Of a stretch of 64,000 nt of DNA, positions 44,922 through 52,302 are shown piece after piece. The stretch comes from Phormidium tanganyikae FI6-MK23 (GTDB lineage: Bacteria > Cyanobacteriota > Cyanobacteriia > Leptolyngbyales > Leptolyngbyaceae). A program made the translations under genes and the position numbers. Numbering within the stretch: the stretch's first letter is position 1; the number at the start of each line of letters is the position of its first letter. The notes below the pieces were generated by a model. It did not search any database, was not told the DNA's origin, and saw only the letters and a program-made list of their open reading frames with translations. The stretch lies in assembly GCA_019359175.1 (NCBI GenBank), contig JAHHHU010000007.1, forward strand, positions 1 through 64,000, written 5' to 3'.

Positions 44922-45992
44922 CTAGTTGAGGTATCGAAACACGGTTTTCACGAGTTCCGATTGGGTAAAAGGTTTCGTCAGATAGCCAGATGCACCGACG
45001 ATCTTGGCTTTGGCTCGATCGATGAATCCGGTATGTCCTGTCACCATGATGATTGGGGTTTGCTTGAAGCTCGGATGGCGACGCAGCAGCGAACAGAGTT
45101 CATACCCGTCGAGGTTGGGCATTCCCACATCGAGCAAAATCATGTCAGGTTTGCTGCGAACCACCTGCATCAGCGCTTTCACCGGATCGTTAATCATAAT
45201 CACCGAGACGCTGGAGTCATTCAAGAAGGTACTGATGGCTTGTAGCACCGTGGGACTATCATCGATACAAGCGATCGTGTATTGCGCCTGGGCGGTGGAA
45301 GTCGCGACGGAAGGCGGGCTACTGGTTGCGCTGGAAACCCCGCTGGGAATCGGCATTCTCGCTGGGGCTTGACTCGCGGGTGGCGTAAAGCTCAGGGGTC
45401 GCGGCTGTGGAACTGGAACACTGGGGACTGGACTCGGTAAAGGAAGAGCAGCATCGGGACTGGTCGCTTTTGGGATCGAGAGTTGTCGCAGTTCGGTATG
45501 GCAGCGCTCGACGATCGGGCGTAAATCTAGCTGACAAAGATTGGGATACTCCAGAAAGTTCGCTTTTGCAATGACCTCATAGATGCCTTCTGTCACACTG
45601 AGAAACGGTTTCAGCACCTCGATCGCTAATCGTTCGAGCAGTTCGCGTACCTGCGCTGGCTCGATGAACCGCTGATCGATCAGCCATCGGATCGCTTGGT
45701 AGTCAGCGCTGTTGGCGGGATAGTTTCCAGACGCGGTTTCAAACTGGCGCAACTGCGATCGATCCAGCAGCTTCAGTGAGGGAACGCGATCGCACATCTG
45801 ATCGAGAATGCGATCGAGTCGAACAAACGGCTGAATCGAATTAGTGGCAAATGCAAGCCTGCCTTCGTCCAGGTAGAGTAACCAGGAGGTTGACCCGCTC
45901 ATGATTTGCAAGCATCCATCGACTCGACGGCTGATCAATTGTGCCAACAACGAAAGCGGTTGAAGGCGTTGAAACGGTCTGTGACTAACCAT
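44922..45992 (-). CDS. pixG: PatA/PixG-like regulator (PATAN domain + receiver)
   Basis: 356 residues. An N-terminal DUF4388/PATAN-type domain (about 1-170, LSLLAQLISRRVDGCLQI, SWLLYLDEGRLAFATNS), a Pro/Ser-rich linker (about 185-235) and a C-terminal receiver (about 240-356) with TIACIDDSPTVLQ, DMILLDVGMPNLDGYEL and YLTKPFTQSELVK. This is the architecture of PixG/PatA, the output regulator for pilus motors. It is the first gene; promoter upstream in the 948-bp gap. Sequence ATGGTTAGT is duplicated in tandem at the start, so an ATG nine bases further upstream is followed by an in-frame TAG. Confidence 0.9.
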   Translation of the reverse strand: MVSHRPFQRLQPLSLLAQLISRRVDGCLQIMSGSTSWLLYLDEGRLAFATNSIQPFVRLDRILDQMCDRVPSLKLLDRSQLRQFETASGNYPANSADYQAIRWLIDQRFIEPAQVRELLERLAIEVLKPFLSVTEGIYEVIAKANFLEYPNLCQLDLRPIVERCHTELRQLSIPKATSPDAALPLPSPVPSVPVPQPRPLSFTPPASQAPARMPIPSGVSSATSSPPSVATSTAQAQYTIACIDDSPTVLQAISTFLNDSSVSVIMINDPVKALMQVVRSKPDMILLDVGMPNLDGYELCSLLRRHPSFKQTPIIMVTGHTGFIDRAKAKIVGASGYLTKPFTQSELVKTVFRYLN

Positions 45993-46940
45993 AACTAACC
46001 ATAAACATTAGGCGAAGTTTCTGAGAAATGAAGTACGCTTCTACACAAGTTGCGCTTCTGGAGGTCACGCATTTTTCAGGGATAAATTTATCTGGCAATC
46101 AGTGAAAAACCTGACAGTGTATCACTTATAGGAAGCCTATCAGTACTGAGAACAGTCGTGTCATCTTAATAGAAACTTGATAAAGATAGAGGCATTTCCT
46201 CATACTTTGGATTCCAGTTTCTAGATGCGAGAAATCCGAACTATCTAACTAAGACAGTCCGCAAACGCGGTATTGGATTCAAAATACTCTTTTTACTGGA
46301 AAACTGGCGATCACCCTATCTGTATCACGACTGTCTTTGCTCGCTGAAGTAGATACCAACCTCCTGATTACAGGGTCAGAGCGACTGATCGATCGCAGGG
46401 GTGTAAGCTCGATCGTGACTTGCAATATTTCCAGGGAACCAAGAATTAAAACCCTCAGTATTTCGGATCATCAATAGATTACTGGTAACTTTACCAAATA
46501 ACAAGTAACATTTGTAGAAATTCGTACTGATTGTATTTTGATATACCAATTGTTTTGGTCTTAATCGCTTAAGCGAGAGCTTAAATTTCCTGAACTAGGC
46601 AGGGTTTCAGCCCTTTTGCTCAACTGGAGTAAAACGAGCACTTCTTAAGAGGTTGTGCTACACACTACAATTATTTTTGCAAGTTAGAATTGGAAATCAG
46701 TCAACAAATAAAAGTATTTTGCTGGCTTATGTATCATTTTTAACTCAGTATTTTGCTAAACAAACATTGAAATTAAATCAGCGATCGCGTCAGGATTAGC
46801 TGATTCTTGTAGAGCCTTATTTTTGTATCAAACTACGTAGAAAGATTAACTATTACTGCAATTTAATCTACGACATTCGCAATTCTGATAGAAATTCACT
46901 ATTCAAAACGTTGTGTTGCAGAACGCAAGGAGAAACTCAG
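45993..46940. other. 948-bp intergenic region between pix operon and psaK
   Basis: AT-rich stretch between divergent genes, longest gap in the window. It must carry the promoters of the six-gene chemotaxis operon and of psaK. No frame over 60 codons is convincing. ATACCAATTGTTTTGGTC at 46551 is a small inverted repeat like the ends of common cyanobacterial miniature elements. I did not find a pair of HLR1 (RpaB) motifs. A non-coding RNA is possible but not supported. Confidence 0.5.
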
Positions 46941-46943
46941 TTG
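46925..46943 (+). promoter_or_regulatory. Ribosome binding site that fixes the TTG start of psaK
   Basis: AAGGAGAAACTCAGTTG: the strong AAGGAG is eight bases before TTG at 46941. From this TTG the protein has 86 residues, the normal PsaK length. No ATG lies in a suitable position. Confidence 0.75.
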
Positions 46944-47201
46944 TTAACCTCTACCTTATTGGCAGTTGCGCCGAACACTTTGGAATGGAGTCCGACGGTT
47001 GCGGCAGTGATGGTCGGCTGTAATATTTTGGCGATCGCGATTGCCAAGTTCACGATGAAAAATCCGAGTGCGCCGCCTGCGATGCCGGCCTCAAACTTTT
47101 TTGGTGGGTTTGGCTTACCTGCGGTGATCGGCAGTACTTGCTTCGGTCACATTTTGGGCGCAGGTGTGATTCTAGGCTTATCGAACATGGGCGTTTTGTA
47201 A
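46941..47201 (+). CDS. psaK: Photosystem I reaction centre subunit PsaK
   Basis: 86 residues with a TTG start (LLTSTLLAVAPNTLEWSP). Two membrane helices: TVAAVMVGCNILAIAIAKF and FGLPAVIGSTCFGHILGAGVILGL. The loop contains MKNPSAPPAMPASNFFGGFG, typical for PsaK. It sits at the periphery of photosystem I, binds chlorophyll, and helps couple phycobilisomes or IsiA. Monocistronic, followed by a strong terminator. TTG may lower translation relative to other PSI genes. Confidence 0.95.
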   Translation: MLTSTLLAVAPNTLEWSPTVAAVMVGCNILAIAIAKFTMKNPSAPPAMPASNFFGGFGLPAVIGSTCFGHILGAGVILGLSNMGVL

Positions 47202-47234
47202 ACTCTGAGCGTCCGATTTCCAGCTTTATTTAGA

Positions 47235-47281
47235 CAAAAAAGGACTTGGTAAGCACATTCGCTAGACCAAGCCCTTTTTCT
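47235..47281. terminator. Bidirectional terminator between psaK and the stress-protein gene
   Basis: AAAAAGGACTTGGT pairs with ACCAAGCCCTTTTT (13 of 14 positions) around a 15-base loop. A and T runs on both flanks make it work on both strands, serving convergent psaK and the USP-like gene. Confidence 0.9.
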
Positions 47282-47294
47282 TTTGCGCTAGACT

Positions 47295-47930
47295 CTACTC
47301 GCCTTCTAGCACCGACGGAATTCCCAAAACTGGACAGGGGAACGGAGTACCCAACTGGCGCACCAATGGGTGAGTAGCCGAATCACAGCCCAAGATCAGC
47401 AACGACGCTTTTTCTGCCGCGACAACCTCTTTCAACTCTTTCGCAACGATGCCAAACCGCAAATGAGTTTTGAGCGAACCGCGCCACTCCTCCGCCATAC
47501 AGCGGGCATTCCACAAAATGCGATCGGCTTGCTCAAACAATTCCGCTGTACCAAACTGCGCTTTCGTTGCCGTTTCCAATTCAGCGATCGCAGTTCGACT
47601 GGTGCGCCATTCTCCTTCGGCTTTGATCTCAGCTTTGCGCTTTGCACCCGAATCGAAAACGGGAATGCGGTTCATAATCCCGTCATCAATCACGTACACG
47701 ACTTGAACCGTGACTTGTTTTCCGGTGGCTAGGCGCGTTTGGTGAGCAATCCACAGCGTCAAATCGAGCGCAGTCTGACTGCTGGGTGAATTTGAGTAAC
47801 CAACGACGAGGTTAATCTCGGAATCTTCCGCACCGTTTGAAGCAGGTGCCGGAATAAGAACCATTTTTTGGACAAGATCAGTACGACCGAGCGTTCCTTG
47901 GAGTCGTACCAGCATGGAATGAACGTTCAT
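47295..47930 (-). CDS. Universal stress protein-like, c-di-AMP riboswitch controlled
   Basis: 211 residues with a UspA-like alpha/beta fold: EINLVVGYSNSPSSQTALDLTLWIAHQT (strand 1 and first helix with the substrate loop), VTVQVVYVIDDGI, and AAEKASLLILGCDSATHPLVRQLG near the C-terminus where UspA has the nucleotide-binding Gly loop. The start is the ATG at 47930 (MNVHSMLVRLQ), nine bases after GGAGAGG; a TTG three codons upstream touches the ribosome site. A c-di-AMP aptamer and an SD-hiding hairpin precede it. Confidence 0.82.
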   Translation of the reverse strand: MNVHSMLVRLQGTLGRTDLVQKMVLIPAPASNGAEDSEINLVVGYSNSPSSQTALDLTLWIAHQTRLATGKQVTVQVVYVIDDGIMNRIPVFDSGAKRKAEIKAEGEWRTSRTAIAELETATKAQFGTAELFEQADRILWNARCMAEEWRGSLKTHLRFGIVAKELKEVVAAEKASLLILGCDSATHPLVRQLGTPFPCPVLGIPSVLEGE

Positions 47931-47938
47931 GAGTTTCA

Positions 47939-47969
47939 ACCTCTCCTAACTACACGGGGTGCGAGAGGT
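47939..47969 (-). promoter_or_regulatory. Hairpin sequestering the ribosome binding site
   Basis: On the minus strand ACCTCTC (47969-47963) pairs with GAGAGGT (47945-47939), which includes the Shine-Dalgarno AGGAGAGG of the USP-like gene. It lies between the c-di-AMP aptamer and the start codon and is the likely expression platform for translational control (inference). Confidence 0.6.
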
Positions 47970-47999
47970 GGGTGAGGGAGTTTCGTCCGATCGCGATTG

Positions 48000-48170
48000 G
48001 CGATCGATTCAGTTAGGACACTCAGGGCGGTAATTCGCACGCTGAGCCGTCCTCCCAATGCCGACGGAGTTAGCTGACGGGCTAAGACTGGAAGGTGTCT
48101 TTCTCAAACCGATGTTTGAAATTCGCCCCAAAAATTGGTTCCTCCGCTTTGAGTTTGAGCGATCGATAAT
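48000..48170 (-). ncRNA. c-di-AMP riboswitch (ydaO/yuaA motif)
   Basis: Read on the minus strand, the leader contains AAAGCGGAGGAACCAA and TTGGGGCGAAT (48147-48121), then TTAGCCCGTCAGCTAACTCC (48085-48066), CGTCGGC (48066-48060) and GGGAGG (48056-48051). These are the conserved core elements of the ydaO-yuaA class, which binds cyclic di-AMP. The ends contain complementary CGATCG words (48165-48160 and 48006-48001) that can close the P1 helix. The gene controlled is the USP-like one at 47295-47930. Most members of this class shut expression when c-di-AMP is bound. Confidence 0.88.
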
Positions 48171-48251
48171 GCGACTCAACTCAAATTAGGCGACCCACAG
48201 ATTAAGCTTCCCTAGATGTTCACACAACAGACTTGACGTGAGTTTGGCAAC

Positions 48252-48275
48252 AAAAAACCAGGACTCCTGGCTCAA
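48252..48275 (-). terminator. Terminator upstream of the riboswitch
   Basis: On the minus strand AGCCAGGAGTCCTGG folds into a hairpin (7 pairs with one G-U) followed by six Ts. It would end transcripts from the small membrane protein gene (stop at 48537), separating it from the riboswitch unit. Confidence 0.55.
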
Positions 48276-48536
48276 GTTGTTGTTGATTAATTTAATACAG
48301 GTGAGCAAGTAAGAACTGCTACTTGTAAAACAAAAAGTGAGGTGTCAGTAAAATTCGGCCTCAGTAGCAAATTCGATCCTATTATACCAATCGCTTTTAG
48401 AAATGCCCTGTTTCTTCAAATACTGTATTCTCATTGACAGCGAAAATGTTCGACTTCAGTATTTAGTTTCTGAGATCGTGATCCCGCTCACATCCGTCTC
48501 CAGAGCTAAATTGTAGCCGATGCGACAGTTTACAAT
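48276..48536. other. Upstream region of the riboswitch transcript
   Basis: AT-rich sequence that should hold the promoter of the riboswitch-USP unit. I see no coding frame. ATTATACCAATCGCTTTTAG at 48382 is again similar to miniature-element ends. Confidence 0.4.
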
Positions 48537-48830
48537 TTAGTGATTCGACAATTGAATTTCATCAGACTGTGATTTTGGAGCCTCCAACATTTGCTGATAA
48601 AGTTTTGCAGCGCGACTAGAGCGCTTGAATTTATCTAAAAGCTCTAAGTAAGCAAACGGGAGAGCAATCACCCAAAATACGCTTGCGATCGCAATCATAA
48701 CGATTGAAATCCGCTGTTCTTGCTGGGTGAGATTATCTCGATCGTGGTGGAAAAATTCGAGCCAGCTAATGAAGAGAACGGGGATGACCGCCACGTAAAA
48801 CAATCCCCCAATCAGTAACAAAACCTGCAT
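48537..48830 (-). CDS. Small two-helix membrane protein
   Basis: About 97 residues from ATG 48830 (MQVLLLIGGLFYVAVIPVLF), with GAGG eleven bases upstream; 48839 is an alternative ATG, and the frame stays open to 48941 without signal. Two membrane helices (first at 1-22, second IVMIAIASVFWVIALPFAYLELL). C-terminal tail is basic then polar. Family not recognised. Confidence 0.65.
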   Translation of the reverse strand: MQVLLLIGGLFYVAVIPVLFISWLEFFHHDRDNLTQQEQRISIVMIAIASVFWVIALPFAYLELLDKFKRSSRAAKLYQQMLEAPKSQSDEIQLSNH

Positions 48831-49061
48831 AGCAACCATTTCCTCAAACTTGCATGATGCCAGGAGCTCAACCGTTTTAGTGTTCCCAGTTTTTCCTGAG
48901 CAAGACGCACCCTCTTTGCCTCCTCTAGAGATGGTACGCAATTCTGTTGACCCTTATTAGCAGGATGACCATATCCCGCAGCATAACGTTACAAGAACGC
49001 GCACTGATACCGAAACACTTTACGTTACGAATGCTACGTGCATATAGCATGGTAACGCATC

Positions 49062-49077
49062 GGTGATCGAGATCACA
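49062..49077. promoter_or_regulatory. Second CRP-like palindrome (one mismatch)
   Basis: GGTGATCGAGATCACA matches TGTGA-N6-TCACA at 9 of 10 fixed positions. It overlaps the stop codon of the DMT gene and lies about 230 bases before the small membrane protein start (48830, minus strand). Could be chance. Confidence 0.35.
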
Positions 49078-49972
49078 GACGATAGAACAATAAACCCACT
49101 CCAAATAAAGAAATCAGGACACCGATGACAGATCGCATACTAATCTGATCGCCAATGGCTTGACTGATCGGTAGGACAAAAAGTGGACTGGTACTACTGA
49201 GCGCTTGGGCGATGCCAGTGGTGGCGTATTTGAGCGAGATTTGCTGGAGCCAGATGCCGAGATAAGTACTAATGAAGGCAGTTCCAGCAATGATGATGAG
49301 TAAACGACGATCGCGTAAGGGTTTGATCATTTCACGAGATTGGCGCTGTAAGAGTATCCAGACAAAAAGCGCGATCGTGCCTCCAATCAGCCGAATTAAG
49401 GTACTCCAAAGAGAGTCGATGTCTGCGTTCACCAGTGCGGCTCTGGACATCACAGCGCCTGCTGCTTGACCGATCGCCGCTAATAACCCATACAGACTTC
49501 CTTGCAGGGGGCGAATGTTCCCGTGGGTGTCGGCAGTCCGTTCTAAAATCACCCAGATTACCCCTGCGATCGTTAATCCGATTCCAAGCCAAGCCGAGAC
49601 GGAAAGCCGCTCCTGGAGAAAGATCAGGGCAAGAATGGCAGACAAGGGAGGGGCGAGCGTTTCAAATAATAAAGTGCGTCGTGCGCCCATACTATTCAAT
49701 GCGCTGAAATAGGCGGTATCTCCGAATCCGATACCAATCACGCCGCTGAGAAATAGGAGAAAAAATGGGGTGAATTCGATCGATGGAAATGATTGCCTGG
49801 TGATTAAGAAAGTCAGGCAGAGCAGCGCGATCGCGATCCAACCTTTGGTGAAATTCAAGGCTAAGGGTGTGATTTGTCGCCCGACTCCGGTATAAACAAT
49901 CGAGCCACACGCCCAAATAAATGCAGCCATTAGCGCAGCGAGTTCGCCCCGAAATTGAAGAAAAAAAGACAT
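49073..49972 (-). CDS. EamA/DMT family transporter
   Basis: 299 residues with ten membrane helices in two EamA repeats (first: LAALMAAFIWACGSIVYTG.., ..GFGDTAYFSALNSMGARRTLL; second: YGLLAAIGQAAGAVMSRAAL.., ..IWLQQISLKYATTGIAQAL). Drug/metabolite transporters export metabolites or amino acids; the substrate is unknown. Its ATG overlaps the stop of the FAD gene upstream (TAATG), giving coupled translation. Confidence 0.93.
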   Translation of the reverse strand: MSFFLQFRGELAALMAAFIWACGSIVYTGVGRQITPLALNFTKGWIAIALLCLTFLITRQSFPSIEFTPFFLLFLSGVIGIGFGDTAYFSALNSMGARRTLLFETLAPPLSAILALIFLQERLSVSAWLGIGLTIAGVIWVILERTADTHGNIRPLQGSLYGLLAAIGQAAGAVMSRAALVNADIDSLWSTLIRLIGGTIALFVWILLQRQSREMIKPLRDRRLLIIIAGTAFISTYLGIWLQQISLKYATTGIAQALSSTSPLFVLPISQAIGDQISMRSVIGVLISLFGVGLLFYRL

Positions 49973-51477
49973 TAAAGCAAATCCACCAGTTCGAGGGTTT
50001 GAGCCGGATCAACGATCGTATTCGCGCAGAGAATTCCAGAAGCCGCGACCGCAGGAACCCCAATCCCAGGCATAGTACTATCTCCAACGCGGTAGAGATT
50101 CGCGATCGGGGTGTGACAATTTGGAAAGAGTCCCTGCCCTGCTGGAATTCCTGCCCCATATGTTCCTTGATATCGTCGCAAATATCGGGCATGAGTCAGC
50201 GGCGTTCCAATCAGTTCTAAAACGATGCGGTTTCTCAGAGCAGGAATGATGCGTTCGACTGCGCGAAAGAGAGATTGAGATCGCGCTAACTTTTTCGATT
50301 CGTATTCAGAATCGCGTGTCCAACCTTCAAACGGTTCTAACGTATACGCATGAACAACGTGATACCCAGACGGTGCTAAATTTTTATCCCAAACTGTAGG
50401 GATCGAAATCATACAGGTATTTCCAGGAACCGTAATATCTCGATCGTCTTGGATTACCACATGATGTCCAGTGAGATTTTCTAATCCTTCTGCACGAATG
50501 CCTAAATGAAGGTGCATAAAGCTATTGATCGCAGGAGTCTTAAGCGATTTTTGACGATAGGAACTGGGGAGATCGCTTGGCTCTAAAAGTTGAGAATAAG
50601 TGTCCCAAATCGAGGCGTTAGAAATGACGATCGATGCCGATATTTCTTCGCCGTTTCGAGATCGAATCCCTCGAACTTTTCCTGACTCTACAAGAATTTT
50701 TTCGATGTGCGTTCCCAGTTTTAGCGTTCCGCCCCATTTTTTCAAGCCCCGAACTAACGCATCCACGATCGCACCACTGCCCCCGATTGGGTAATCGATT
50801 ACTGATCGCGTTCGTTCTCCAAACATAAAGGCGACTTCGGGCGCGATCGTGCCGTGTGCCTTGAGTCCAGAAAGTAGAAAGCACTCCAAATCGATCAGCC
50901 GTCGTACCCAAGGATCACGAACAGTTTGATCCATCAAATTCCCGACCGAGCCTTGAATCATACCGAGATGCGGCAGCAACTTTAGCAGCGACGGGAGATA
51001 TCGACTCAGCAAAATGGGGGCTAATTTCCAATCGCTACGGAGTGCCAAAGTTGGAATTCCACGCAAGCCATCGTATAGATTGAGAAACCGCTTTTCGAGT
51101 TCAACAAGCTCGATCGCACCTTGCGGAGAAATTTGTGAAATTGCCGATCGATACTTTTCCAAATTGCCGTAAACCGGGAGCGTCGCATCGGGAAAGTGAT
51201 AATGTCCAAACGGATCGTAGGGAACGGCTTCGACCGATTCGCCAAGCACGTCGAGAACTTGACGCAAGGGATTGACGGAATGACGATCGCTTAATCCGCA
51301 ATAAAACGATGCCCCGGAATCGAAATGAAACCCCTGACGTGAGAAGGCATGCACCGCGCCTCCTGGAATCGAATGGCTTTCGCAGACAATCACTGACTTT
51401 CCGTAACGTGCCAGCAGTGCGCCTGTGACGAGTCCCCCGATTCCGCTTCCAATCACAATCACATCCGCGTTTTGCAT
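49972..51477 (-). CDS. CrtISO/CrtH-like FAD carotenoid isomerase family protein
   Basis: 501 residues, the size of cyanobacterial CrtH. Flavin-binding VIVIGSGIGGLVTGALLARYG at residues 5-25, then ESHSIPGGAVHAFSRQGFHFDSGASFYCG. The terminal RVGDSTMPGIGVPAVAASGIL is the phytoene-desaturase family closing motif. The segment GASFYCGLSDRHSVNPLRQVLDVLGESV is closer to the plant CRTISO-like/CrtISO2 group than to true CrtH. It might isomerise or desaturate carotenoids or act on a related lipid. Cotranscribed with the DMT exporter. Confidence 0.85.
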   Translation of the reverse strand: MQNADVIVIGSGIGGLVTGALLARYGKSVIVCESHSIPGGAVHAFSRQGFHFDSGASFYCGLSDRHSVNPLRQVLDVLGESVEAVPYDPFGHYHFPDATLPVYGNLEKYRSAISQISPQGAIELVELEKRFLNLYDGLRGIPTLALRSDWKLAPILLSRYLPSLLKLLPHLGMIQGSVGNLMDQTVRDPWVRRLIDLECFLLSGLKAHGTIAPEVAFMFGERTRSVIDYPIGGSGAIVDALVRGLKKWGGTLKLGTHIEKILVESGKVRGIRSRNGEEISASIVISNASIWDTYSQLLEPSDLPSSYRQKSLKTPAINSFMHLHLGIRAEGLENLTGHHVVIQDDRDITVPGNTCMISIPTVWDKNLAPSGYHVVHAYTLEPFEGWTRDSEYESKKLARSQSLFRAVERIIPALRNRIVLELIGTPLTHARYLRRYQGTYGAGIPAGQGLFPNCHTPIANLYRVGDSTMPGIGVPAVAASGILCANTIVDPAQTLELVDLL

Positions 51478-51558
51478 GATTTCTCGTCTCTATCTTTGGA
51501 GTTCTACCATTCCTAAACATTATTGTTAAAGTGAATTGTCGATGCGAGAAAATTCACT

Positions 51559-51987
51559 ATGGCACAAGCAAAATTAGGAGATACCGTCCGCGTTCACTAC
51601 ACGGGCAAGCTCGATGACGGTACAGTATTTGATTCTTCGTCGAATGGCGATCCGCTGGAATTTACGATCGGAGATGGCAATATCATTCCAGGCTTTGAAA
51701 AAGCGGTTGTGGGAATGAGTCCGGGAGACGCAAAAACAGAAATTATCCCCGCAGAGCAGGCATACGGAGATCATCGCGAAGAAATGGTCGTGATTGTCGA
51801 GCGGACTCAGATGCCGCCAGAAATGCAGCCAGAGGTCGGGCAACAGTTAGAAATTCGGCAACCATCGGGAGAAACGATTCCGGTGGTCGTGACTGATCTG
51901 TCGGAAGCAGATATTACGCTTGATGCAAACCATCCTTTGGCAGGAGAAGATTTGACTTTTGTTATCGAATTAGTCGAAATCGGTTAG
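51559..51987 (+). CDS. FKBP-type peptidyl-prolyl isomerase, SlyD-like
   Basis: 142 residues. FKBP domain: GDTVRVHYTGKLDDGTVFDSS, PLEFTIGDGNIIPGFEKAVVGMSPGD; an inserted IF (chaperone) domain at about 70-120 (EEMVVIVERTQMPPEMQPEVG); and NHPLAGEDLTFVIELVEI closing the FKBP fold. No signal peptide and no His-rich tail as in E. coli SlyD, so metal handling is unlikely. Accelerates prolyl isomerisation in folding. The start is ATG at 51559; the terminator follows at 52013. Confidence 0.94.
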   Translation: MAQAKLGDTVRVHYTGKLDDGTVFDSSSNGDPLEFTIGDGNIIPGFEKAVVGMSPGDAKTEIIPAEQAYGDHREEMVVIVERTQMPPEMQPEVGQQLEIRQPSGETIPVVVTDLSEADITLDANHPLAGEDLTFVIELVEIG

Positions 51988-52012
51988 TAAACCTGATTAA
52001 TCGCGAATTATT

Positions 52013-52052
52013 AGGCTTTGTGGCAAAAGTTGTTGTTCACAAAGCCTTTTTA
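52013..52052 (+). terminator. Terminator of the FKBP gene
   Basis: AGGCTTTGTG (52013-52022) pairs perfectly with CACAAAGCCT (52038-52047), followed by TTTTTATTT. Confidence 0.9.
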
Positions 52053-52302
52053 TTTGTCAAAATTCCGTAATCTATGTGAAACCTTGTGAAGCTCGATCGT
52101 GATCCGGATTTGTCCGTGCGCGAGAGAAATCTAAATCAGAACCCTTCAAATCCTAAGCAATCTTACCTACTGCCTAAAAGGTAGAAGCGGTAAGGCTTTG
52201 AGTAGCCTCGATCGTCGAATTTGCGACTCAATTGATTTGACAAGTTCTGTAACACATGGTTTCTATCGATGAAGAACCCTTTTTGGTTGTTGAAAAACTG
52301 TT

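Noticed and set aside
46551-46568. ATACCAATTGTTTTGGTC as a miniature element
   Set aside because: Only a short inverted repeat; no second end or target duplication could be defined.
45993-46940. HLR1 (RpaB) motifs upstream of psaK
   Set aside because: No pair of TTACAWW-like units with correct spacing was found by eye.
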